From positions 193,501 through 257,500 of the forward strand of contig NZ_LGHS01000052.1 in the NCBI RefSeq assembly GCF_001202025.1: a stretch of 64,000 nucleotides of DNA. The letters are read 5' to 3'. Every line of letters begins with the position of its first letter. The stretch's first letter is position 1. Positions 28,292-35,610 of this stretch are shown here, one piece after another. The notes under the pieces are model-generated. The model did not search any database and had not been told where the DNA came from. It worked only from the letters and a program-made list of their open reading frames with translations. Source of the DNA: Pseudorhodobacter aquimaris. Its GTDB lineage: Bacteria; Pseudomonadota; Alphaproteobacteria; Rhodobacterales; Rhodobacteraceae. The position numbers were made by a program, and so were the translations under genes.

Positions 28292-29720
28292 TTTCACCGT
28301 ATTTTGCTTGTGCGCCGCTGTCGTTATCGGCGTGTCGGTCTGGTTTCATCGCCAAGAGGTCATGGCGGCGGATGCGTCTCGTGTTTCCTCTGATCCGGTG
28401 GGGCGGGTGACGTTATCCCCTATGGATAAACGGTTGCGGTTAGGCCTGGCGGGGATCACCCTGGTCGCCTTGCTGGTTATGGCTATGCTGGGGGGGGGCT
28501 GGGCCTTGGTCCTTTTGGCCGCCGCCTATACCGGAGTGCGCTACTGTTTGTTCTTGTTGTTCCGGTTGCATGCGGGGAACAGTCAATCGGGGCTTTTGGT
28601 GGACGCGGTGCAAGTTCCGGCGATTCAACAGGCGGAAATTGCATTCTTCTTTTCAGGCATAGATCTGGCAGAACCACAACATTTGCAAATGTGGAAGGAC
28701 TCCTTGGATGCAGTGGGTCGCCCTTGGTTCGCTATTCTGACTGAAGCACATCACATGGCCTTTTTCGGGGGCGATGATATGCCCCCCGCCATTCTTGTCA
28801 AAGACGCATCCTTTTACGGTAGTGTTTTGCCGAAAAAGACAAAGTTGGTTCTATATGCCAATAACGCACAAAAAAACCGTGCAATGGTCGCATCGAATCC
28901 AATGGTCAAACACATACAGCTTTTGCATGGTGATAGTGACAAACCGCCATCCTATTCTGTGCTGACCAAGATTTATGACTATGTCTTTGTTGCCGGCCAG
29001 ATGGCGATTGATCGTTACCGTGATAACGGCGTCACTATTCCGGCAGAACGGTTTCGTATCGTCGGGCGACCACAGCTTGCCGCGATCAAGCCCGATCCCG
29101 ACCGGACGCATGATGCGACCGCCCCGATTATCGGCTATATGCCGACATGGCGTGGCTTTTATGAGGATACCCAGTTTTCCTCGCTTGATCGCGCTGCGCG
29201 GATTATCGCAGGGATACGGGAGAATACGCCCAATGCCAAAATCGTGTTCAAGCCGCATCCGCTGTCTTATAAGGACCCTGATTGGCCGGCCTATAAGGCC
29301 GCGATTACCGCCGCTTTGGGGCCGAATGGCCGCTTTGCCGATCAGGAAAGCGAGCCTTTTGATATTTACAATGAGGTGGATACGTTGATCACCGATATAT
29401 CCTCGGTCATGATCGACTATCTGTTTTCGGGCAAGCCGTTGATTGTGATCCTGCCGGAACTCTATACAGAGGAAAACGCATGGCGCTATCCTTCTTTGCG
29501 CGCGGCCTATCTGGTGGATGCAAAGCTGGAAAACCTTGCCGATATATTGACTGCGGCCAATACGGATGATCCCATGCGCGCCAAACGCTTGGAAATGCAG
29601 AAATATGCCTTTGGCGATTACGGGCGGCCACCGGGTGAGGTCTTTGTCGAAACGGTGCGCGCCTTGCTGGCGGAGAATTCGCAAGAAGCGGTGATTGAAA
29701 GGGTAGAGCCTGATGAGTGA
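28284..29720 (+). CDS. TagF-like CDP-glycerol/CDP-ribitol phosphotransferase, membrane anchored
   Basis: A 478-residue protein with two N-terminal membrane helices (about 4-20 and 54-85) and a full Glyphos_transf domain. Seen: LYANNAQKNR ... QLLHGDSDK, YDYVFVAGQ, YMPTWRGFYED, FKPHPLSYKD and ITDISSVMIDYLFSGKP, all in the order of TagF polymerases. It is the best candidate for the polymerase of the capsule backbone. ATG 28284 follows AGGTGGGA and overlaps the previous gene by 8 bases. Codons 69-72 contain a run of nine G, where slippage would truncate the protein before the catalytic domain. Confidence 0.82.
   Translation: MIDFTVFCLCAAVVIGVSVWFHRQEVMAADASRVSSDPVGRVTLSPMDKRLRLGLAGITLVALLVMAMLGGGWALVLLAAAYTGVRYCLFLLFRLHAGNSQSGLLVDAVQVPAIQQAEIAFFFSGIDLAEPQHLQMWKDSLDAVGRPWFAILTEAHHMAFFGGDDMPPAILVKDASFYGSVLPKKTKLVLYANNAQKNRAMVASNPMVKHIQLLHGDSDKPPSYSVLTKIYDYVFVAGQMAIDRYRDNGVTIPAERFRIVGRPQLAAIKPDPDRTHDATAPIIGYMPTWRGFYEDTQFSSLDRAARIIAGIRENTPNAKIVFKPHPLSYKDPDWPAYKAAITAALGPNGRFADQESEPFDIYNEVDTLITDISSVMIDYLFSGKPLIVILPELYTEENAWRYPSLRAAYLVDAKLENLADILTAANTDDPMRAKRLEMQKYAFGDYGRPPGEVFVETVRALLAENSQEAVIERVEPDE
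28490..28498 (+). repeat. G9 homopolymer in the TagF-like polymerase gene
   Basis: Nine consecutive G at codons 69-72 (CTG GGG GGG GGC). Other genes here have runs of seven (for example 30634-30640) or eight (19926-19933) G, so this is the longest coding run in the window. It lies before the catalytic domain in a surface-polysaccharide gene, the classical place for a phase-variation tract. Confidence 0.75.
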
Positions 29721-30918
29721 GGAAAAACCTGCAACACCGGAAAAACCGGCCGCCAAGCCCGCTTCGGGGCCTTCGGGCGTTCAAAAGATGCCGCGGCAGG
29801 TCGGGCGCCAAAAGAAGAGCAAGCGCAGGCTGACCCTGTCGTTTCTGTTACTGTTTGTGCTGCCTGCTGTTTTCGGCGGGCTGTATTATGCGTTTCTTGC
29901 CAGTGATCGCTATGCTGCGGGGGCCAGCTTTGTGGTGCGCGGCCTTGAAAGCGGGGGACCGTCGGACCTTGTAAGCTCGTTTACGGGGTTGGCCTCGACC
30001 GGCTCCACCACCTCTGACAGCTATATCATCCGCAAATATATGCTGAGCCCCGATCTTTTGCGCGACCTCGACAATGAGCTGAATCTGCAAGAGCATTTTT
30101 CCAACCCCGATATCGACTTTATCTCGCGCTTTCCCAAGGGTGTCCCCTTTGAGGATTTCGTCGAATACTGGCAGCGCCGGATAACGACCACCTATGACAG
30201 CACGGCCGGCATTGTGACCTTTGAGGTGCAGGCGTTTGACCCCGAGATGGCGCATAGGCTGGCAGAGGCGGTTTTGGCGGCGGCGGATAACCTGATTAAC
30301 GAGCTGTCCGAAAAGGCGCGGCTTGATTCATTGCGCTTTGCCACAAATGAGGTGGAGCTTGCCGAAGGCAGGCTTTTTGCGGCGCAGATTGCCTTGCGAG
30401 AGTTGCGGTCCTCTAGCGGGTCCTTCAACCCGACGGTAAATGCCCAACTGGACGCAGAGCTGATCGCACGGCTGGATACACAACTGGCGGAGCTGAACGC
30501 GCGGATCCAGATCTTGCGTGCCTCGGTCGATCCAAGCGCCTTGGTGCTGCGGCAACTGGTTTTGCAGGCAGAGGCATTGCAAGAGCAGATCGACCAGCGG
30601 CGCGCGGCGATGGGATCTGGTGAAACTGTCAGAGGGGGGGCGGTCTCGGCGGATGCGCTAAGCAAGTTCGAAGGGCTGAACATAGAGCAGACCTTTGCGC
30701 AGCAACGCTATGCCTCGGCGCTGTCATCACTGGAAAGCGCGCGGATGGATGCGGGGCGTCAGCAACGTTATCTGGCCGTTTTTGCGCGCCCGTTTGAGCC
30801 CGATGACGCCGTCTATCCGAACCGTATCCGCAACAGCCTTCTGGTTGCGGCCATCGCATTCGCGATTTGGGCGATCGGTTCGCTTGTGGTTTTTGCCGTT
30901 CGTGACCACCTTCGCTAG
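29713..30918 (+). CDS. kpsE: Capsule polysaccharide export inner-membrane protein (KpsE-like)
   Basis: A 401-residue periplasmic adaptor of the PCP/KpsE type. A Pro/Lys-rich cytoplasmic N-terminus (1-40) is followed by a membrane helix (about 43-62), a large periplasmic region with coiled-coil character (about 190-345), and a second membrane helix near 376-396. The segments YAAGASFVVRG and RNSLLVAAIAFAIWAIGSLVVF are typical. It bridges the KpsM/KpsT exporter and the outer-membrane protein encoded at 22610. It overlaps the TagF-like gene by 8 bases. Confidence 0.88.
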   Translation: MSEEKPATPEKPAAKPASGPSGVQKMPRQVGRQKKSKRRLTLSFLLLFVLPAVFGGLYYAFLASDRYAAGASFVVRGLESGGPSDLVSSFTGLASTGSTTSDSYIIRKYMLSPDLLRDLDNELNLQEHFSNPDIDFISRFPKGVPFEDFVEYWQRRITTTYDSTAGIVTFEVQAFDPEMAHRLAEAVLAAADNLINELSEKARLDSLRFATNEVELAEGRLFAAQIALRELRSSSGSFNPTVNAQLDAELIARLDTQLAELNARIQILRASVDPSALVLRQLVLQAEALQEQIDQRRAAMGSGETVRGGAVSADALSKFEGLNIEQTFAQQRYASALSSLESARMDAGRQQRYLAVFARPFEPDDAVYPNRIRNSLLVAAIAFAIWAIGSLVVFAVRDHLR

Positions 30919-30919
30919 C

Positions 30920-31684
30920 ATGGAGCTGATCGTCACACAGATACGGGTCATCGTGGCCCTTGTTTTGCGAGAAACCAGAATGACATTCGGTTCCTCGCAC
31001 ATGGGGTATTTGTGGGCGATCATCCAACCGCTTGTGTCGATCTCTTTTATGGTGTTTCTGTTTTATATCGCAGGTCGGCAATCGCCCTATGGTGCCTCGC
31101 TTGCGCTTTTCTTTTCGACGGCCATCCTGACGCTAGAGCTTTATAACAAGATCAGCGTGTCGCTCATGCGGGCGTTTACGTCAAATAAGGCGCTGCTGAC
31201 CTATCCGATGATCAAGGAAACGGACACGCTTTTTGCGCGCTGGACGTTGATTGCCTGTACCTTTGTGATCATCAATACGCTTTTTTATGGCGGGCTGATC
31301 GGCCTTGGCCTGGCGGATCTGCCGGCCCATCCCGACAAGTTGATCCTTGCGTTTCTCAGCACCTGTTTTCTGGGGTTTGGGATAGGGACGCTGAATGCCA
31401 TCCTGTATCAACGAAATCAGGTTTGGCAGCATATCGAAAAGATCCTTGGTCGCCCGTTGTTTTTCCTGTCCGGCGTGTTTTATATCCCGTCCAATCTGCC
31501 GCCTCAGGCGATTGCGGTGATCAAATGGAATCCGATCCTGCATCTGGTGGAATGGACCCGCGAAGGCTATTATCCGAATTATGAAAGCGATGTGCTGAAC
31601 ATTGGCTATCCGCTTTCCGTTGCCACCATCATGGTGTTGTTGGGCTTGTTCTGGGAACGCATGACCCGCAAGCAGCGAGCGTAA
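30920..31684 (+). CDS. kpsM: Capsule ABC transporter permease (KpsM-like)
   Basis: A 254-residue ABC-2 type permease with about six membrane helices. The N-terminal RETRMTFGSSHMGYLWAIIQP matches KpsM/Wzm proteins, as does KWNPILHLVEWTREGYYPNY near the C-terminus. ATG 30920 is one base after the kpsE stop; a GTG at 30902 overlapping kpsE is an alternative. With KpsT it would move the finished, cytoplasmically polymerised chain across the inner membrane. Confidence 0.9.
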   Translation: MELIVTQIRVIVALVLRETRMTFGSSHMGYLWAIIQPLVSISFMVFLFYIAGRQSPYGASLALFFSTAILTLELYNKISVSLMRAFTSNKALLTYPMIKETDTLFARWTLIACTFVIINTLFYGGLIGLGLADLPAHPDKLILAFLSTCFLGFGIGTLNAILYQRNQVWQHIEKILGRPLFFLSGVFYIPSNLPPQAIAVIKWNPILHLVEWTREGYYPNYESDVLNIGYPLSVATIMVLLGLFWERMTRKQRA

Positions 31685-31685
31685 T

Positions 31686-32336
31686 ATGATCGAATTTGAT
31701 ACCGTCACCAAGATTTATAACGTCAAGAACGTTCGCAAGGTCATTCTGGATGAGGCCTCCTTTGCTTTTGAGACGGGCAAGAATATCGCAATCATGGGGC
31801 ATAACGGGGCCGGAAAATCCACCATCATGCGGATGATGGCGGGGATCGAATTGCCCACCTCGGGCGTGGTAAGCCGTGACGAAAAGGTAAGCTGGCCGCT
31901 TGGGTTTGCGTCTGGCTTTAACGGCTTGATGACCGGCGTCGAAAATGTGCGCTTTGTGGCCCGCATCTATGGCGAGGATTCCAGACGTGTGCTGGCGGAT
32001 GTTCAGGAATTTGCCGAATTGGGCAAATCCATTGATCTGCCGATCTCTACCTATTCCAGCGGGATGAAGGCGCGGCTGGCCTTCGGGCTCTCGCTTGCGA
32101 TCAACTTCGAATGCTACCTGATTGACGAGATCACCGCAGTTGGCGACCGCCGGTTCAAAAAGAAAAGCTCGGCCGCGCTGCATGATAAAATTCGCGATGC
32201 CCGTGTCATCATGATTTCGCATTCCGAAAGCACGATCCGCGATTATTGCGACTCTGGCGTTTTGGTCTATCAGTCAAAGCTCTATTATTACGACAGCATT
32301 GATGAGATCATCGCCGATTACCGTAAGTTTTGCTAA
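31686..32336 (+). CDS. kpsT: Capsule ABC transporter ATPase (KpsT-like)
   Basis: A 216-residue ABC ATPase with Walker A GHNGAGKST (about 37-45), the signature YSSGMKARLAFG, and a Walker B-like CYLIDEI followed by a switch histidine in ISHSES. The short length without a C-terminal carbohydrate-binding domain matches KpsT, which does not discriminate chain ends, rather than the longer Wzt. It is the last gene of the capsule operon and its 3' end overlaps the opposite NUDIX gene by 29 bases. Confidence 0.92.
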   Translation: MIEFDTVTKIYNVKNVRKVILDEASFAFETGKNIAIMGHNGAGKSTIMRMMAGIELPTSGVVSRDEKVSWPLGFASGFNGLMTGVENVRFVARIYGEDSRRVLADVQEFAELGKSIDLPISTYSSGMKARLAFGLSLAINFECYLIDEITAVGDRRFKKKSSAALHDKIRDARVIMISHSESTIRDYCDSGVLVYQSKLYYYDSIDEIIADYRKFC

Positions 32337-32766
32337 GGAAACGCTGCATCATCGCGCGATCGCCCGGGTTCCCAAGCACCTCAAGGGCCAGATGTGGCGG
32401 CAGCCAGAGCGCCTCATGTCCGGGTTCGGTCGGTTCTGATATTTGCAAGGTGGGGCGGGCAACGAAGATGGTGCAAACCTTTTCGGCCCAGATGTCGTAT
32501 TCGGGCATGAAGGTGAACCGCCGAAAGGTGCCAAAGCGGGACAAAAGCGTCATCCGCCAGCCGGTTTCCTCCATCACTTCGCGGTGCAGGGCTGTGATCG
32601 GATGTTCACCTTTGTCAATGCCGCCGCCAGGAAGCTGGATTTCCGGTGCAGGGTCTGTTTGACGGGTGACAAGCATGTCCCCGTCGCGGATCAAAATCGC
32701 ATAGGCGCCGGGGCGGCGGATGTAGTGTTTGTCAGGTTTTGGCGCACCGCCATAGCTTTTGATCAT
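32308..32766 (-). CDS. NUDIX hydrolase
   Basis: A 152-residue NUDIX protein. The Nudix box GGGIDKGEHPITALHREVMEETGW (about residues 47-70) has all required Glu residues. The substrate cannot be deduced. The N-terminal YIRRPGAYAILIRDGDMLVTRQ is typical of small alphaproteobacterial NUDIX proteins. It is convergent with kpsT (29-base overlap) and divergent from hslO (77 bases between starts). Confidence 0.88.
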   Translation of the reverse strand: MIKSYGGAPKPDKHYIRRPGAYAILIRDGDMLVTRQTDPAPEIQLPGGGIDKGEHPITALHREVMEETGWRMTLLSRFGTFRRFTFMPEYDIWAEKVCTIFVARPTLQISEPTEPGHEALWLPPHLALEVLGNPGDRAMMQRFLSKTYGNRR

Positions 32767-32842
32767 CCTTTGCCCTTGGTCCTTTGGTTGCCCTACCTAT
32801 ATCTTAGATGTATGCCAAGGCTGGCTTGCCAAGGGAACCCCC

Positions 32843-33829
32843 ATGACCATCGGAACAAAAATTGCTTGGGACGATACAGTCCTTCCATTTCAGCTTGATC
32901 ACTCTGACGTCCGGGGCCGTGTTGTGCGGCTGGATGGGACGTTGGATTCTGTACTGAAACAACATGAATATCCGGCTGCGGTAGAGGCGCTGGTCGCCGA
33001 AGCCACGCTTTTGACCGCGCTGATCGGCCAGATGATCAAATTACGCTGGAAGCTGTCGCTGCAAATTCGCGGCAATGGTCCGGTCAGCTTGATCGCGACC
33101 GATTATTACGGCCCGACCGAGGACGGTGATCCAGCCCGTTTGCGCGCCTACGCCAGTTTTGATCCGGATGCGGATCTAACCGGGGTGGACCCGTTTAGCC
33201 TGATCGGTGAGGGCTTCTTTGCCATTCTGATCGATCAGGGCGAGGGCATGGTGCCATACCAAGGCATCACACCAATCGCGGGCACCTCGCTTTCGGATTG
33301 CGCGGAAACCTATTTCGCCCAGTCCGAACAATTGCCGACCCGCTTTCAGCTAAGCTTTGGCCAAAGCACCCTGCCCGGAGAAGGTGCTCAATGGCGCGCC
33401 GGCGGCATGATGTTGCAGATGATGCCCAAAGCATCGCCTTATGCCACGGATGAGGGCGGATCGGGTGAGGATGGCCTGCTGTCGCATAGCGATCTGGTTG
33501 ACGGCGATGAAGGTGAAAACTGGAACCGTGTGAACCTGCTTTTGGACACCGTGGAGGAGCTGGAGCTGATCGGCCCACAGGTTGCGCCGACCGATCTGTT
33601 GATCCGCCTGTTCCACGAAGAGCAGCCACGTGTCTTTGACACCCAGCCTATCCGTTTCGGCTGTACCTGTTCCGAGGACCGCGTGCGTCAGTCCCTGTCG
33701 ATCTATGGTGCCGATGATATCGCGGAAATGACAACTGACGAGGGTGTTTTGACCGCCGATTGTCAGTTCTGCGGCGCGCATTACGTGCTTGATCCGAAAA
33801 CGCTTGGGGTTGAGGCCAATGGAGGCTGA
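32843..33829 (+). CDS. hslO: Hsp33 redox-regulated chaperone
   Basis: A 328-residue Hsp33-family holdase activated by oxidation. The C-terminal zinc switch is intact: CTC at about residues 277-279 and CQFC near 310-313, four cysteines in CxC/CxxC order. The N-terminal domain has HSDVRGRVVRLD and AATLLTALIGQMIK-like residues of the family. ATG 32843 follows AAGGGA; the longer frame from 32759 is not plausible. It overlaps the next NUDIX gene by 11 bases. Confidence 0.95.
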   Translation: MTIGTKIAWDDTVLPFQLDHSDVRGRVVRLDGTLDSVLKQHEYPAAVEALVAEATLLTALIGQMIKLRWKLSLQIRGNGPVSLIATDYYGPTEDGDPARLRAYASFDPDADLTGVDPFSLIGEGFFAILIDQGEGMVPYQGITPIAGTSLSDCAETYFAQSEQLPTRFQLSFGQSTLPGEGAQWRAGGMMLQMMPKASPYATDEGGSGEDGLLSHSDLVDGDEGENWNRVNLLLDTVEELELIGPQVAPTDLLIRLFHEEQPRVFDTQPIRFGCTCSEDRVRQSLSIYGADDIAEMTTDEGVLTADCQFCGAHYVLDPKTLGVEANGG

Positions 33830-34409
33830 TGTCTTGCGCCGTGCTTTGCTTGGCAAAGCCGGCGCATCTTCGGATTTCGATCTAAACCCCGAAACGGTTT
33901 TGCCACCGGGGCGGGTTTTACGTGCGGCCGCCGTTCTGATCGCCGTGCAAGAATTTCCAGACGGCCCGCGTGTTTTGCTGACCAAGCGGGCGTCGCACCT
34001 CAAGCATCATCCGGGTCAGATCTCTTTTCCGGGCGGAAAAGTGGAGGCAACGGATACAAGTCCCGCCGCCGCCGCCCTGCGCGAAGCGCATGAAGAGGTG
34101 GGGCTGCCTGCAGATCTGGTGCAGGTTTTGGGCAGCTTGCCCAGCCATGAAACCGTAACAGGCTTTACCGTCCAACCCTTTTTGGCACAGATCACCGCGC
34201 CCTTTACCCCCATCCCCGAGGCGGGTGAGGTCGAAGAGGTCTTTTCCGTGCCGCTGGATTTCGTCACGAACCCGGCCAATTTCCGGATCGAGGCGCGCTT
34301 TTGGCAGGGCAGTATGCGGCGCTATTATACCGCGCCTTACGGCCCCTATTACATCTGGGGTGCCACGGCGCGCATGTTGTTCAGCCTAGCCGAAAGGTTG
34401 AAAGCATGA
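33819..34409 (+). CDS. NUDIX hydrolase, CoA pyrophosphatase (NudL)-like
   Basis: A 196-residue NUDIX protein. The segment LLTKRASHLKHHPGQISFPGGKVE (about 49-72) combines the NudL-type UPF0035 signature with the Nudix box, completed by REAHEEVGL. These enzymes split CoA and its derivatives in known cases. ATG 33819 overlaps hslO by 11 bases and the stop overlaps the following nucleotidyltransferase by four, so the three are coupled. Confidence 0.9.
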   Translation: MEADVLRRALLGKAGASSDFDLNPETVLPPGRVLRAAAVLIAVQEFPDGPRVLLTKRASHLKHHPGQISFPGGKVEATDTSPAAAALREAHEEVGLPADLVQVLGSLPSHETVTGFTVQPFLAQITAPFTPIPEAGEVEEVFSVPLDFVTNPANFRIEARFWQGSMRRYYTAPYGPYYIWGATARMLFSLAERLKA

Positions 34410-35533
34410 AGGTAGAGGGCGATTGGCTACATCATGCGGGAACGCAAGCCCTGTGCCACGCATTAGAGGCCGAGGGCTATCAGGCGCTATTCGTGGGCGG
34501 CTGTGTGCGCAACGCGCTTTTGGGCGCGCCTGTGAATGATATCGATATTGCCACCGATGCTTTGCCGCAAACAGTCACTAATATAGCAGAAAAACAGGGT
34601 TTCAATGCCGTACCCACCGGCATCGACCATGGCACTGTTACGGTCATTGCCAAGGGCTTGGCGCATGAGGTGACGACCTTTCGGCAGGACGTGGAAACCA
34701 ATGGTCGTCACGCCACTGTGCGCTTTGCAACCGAGGTGGCGATGGATGCCGCGCGTCGTGATTTCACCATGAACGCGCTTTATGCCCGCAGTGATGGCGC
34801 GGTTGTCGACCCTTTGGGCGGCTTGCCTGACCTAAGGGCGCGCCGCGTGCGGTTTGTCGGGGATGCAACGCAGCGCATTACCGAAGACTATCTGCGCATC
34901 CTGCGGTTCTTTCGGTTTTTTGCGTGGTATGGTGACCCATTGCTGGGCCTCGATGCCGAAGGCCTGGCCGCCTGTGCTGCAAATTCTGCAGGAATAGAGA
35001 AACTTTCACGCGAACGTGTCGGTGCTGAATTTTGCAAGCTGCTGTCTGCACCCGATCCGTCGCTTGCCGTGGCAAGCATGGCGCAATCGGGCATCTTGGC
35101 GGCTGCTTTGCCGGGGGCTGATGCGCGTGCCTTGCCGATTGCGGTGCATTTCGGGCTGCGTTCATGGCAAGGGCGTTTGGCGGTCTTAGGCGGTGCGGTT
35201 GAAACCCTGCGTTTGTCGCGAAGCGACCTAGCCCAAATCACGCTGATCCGCAAAGAGGTTGGCAATATGCGTAGCCCGGCAGAGCTTGGCTATCGTTTTG
35301 GCGCGGATATGGCCGGGGTGATTACGCTGTCGCGTGCGGCAATGCTTGAGACCCCACCGCCAGAGAATTGGAAAGCGCAGGTGCAGCTTGGTGCGCAGGC
35401 GGGGCTGCCGATTTCTGCCGCCGACCTAATGCCCGCGTTTCAGGGTGCTGCCCTTGGCGCGCAGTTGCGCATGTTAGAGGATCGCTGGATCGCATCCGGA
35501 TTTGCTTTGACGAAGGCCGATCTTCTGGCGTGA
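34406..35533 (+). CDS. CCA tRNA nucleotidyltransferase / poly(A) polymerase family protein
   Basis: A 375-residue class II nucleotidyltransferase. It has VGGCVRNALLG (about 29-39), the catalytic DIDIATDA with its DxD, RRDFTMNALY and the ERV/EDYLRILRFFRFF motif of the neck region. The usual GGxVRD reads GGCVRN. In alphaproteobacteria this family member is normally the CCA-adding enzyme that completes tRNA 3' ends. Start ATG 34406 overlaps the NudL-like gene by four bases. Confidence 0.9.
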   Translation: MKVEGDWLHHAGTQALCHALEAEGYQALFVGGCVRNALLGAPVNDIDIATDALPQTVTNIAEKQGFNAVPTGIDHGTVTVIAKGLAHEVTTFRQDVETNGRHATVRFATEVAMDAARRDFTMNALYARSDGAVVDPLGGLPDLRARRVRFVGDATQRITEDYLRILRFFRFFAWYGDPLLGLDAEGLAACAANSAGIEKLSRERVGAEFCKLLSAPDPSLAVASMAQSGILAAALPGADARALPIAVHFGLRSWQGRLAVLGGAVETLRLSRSDLAQITLIRKEVGNMRSPAELGYRFGADMAGVITLSRAAMLETPPPENWKAQVQLGAQAGLPISAADLMPAFQGAALGAQLRMLEDRWIASGFALTKADLLA

Positions 35534-35610
35534 GGTTTCGCTTTTGCCTCTGCGGCACTATATCAATACTTGGACCGCCGCGCTGGGCCTGTGGTGACAA
35601 AGGATTTGGA

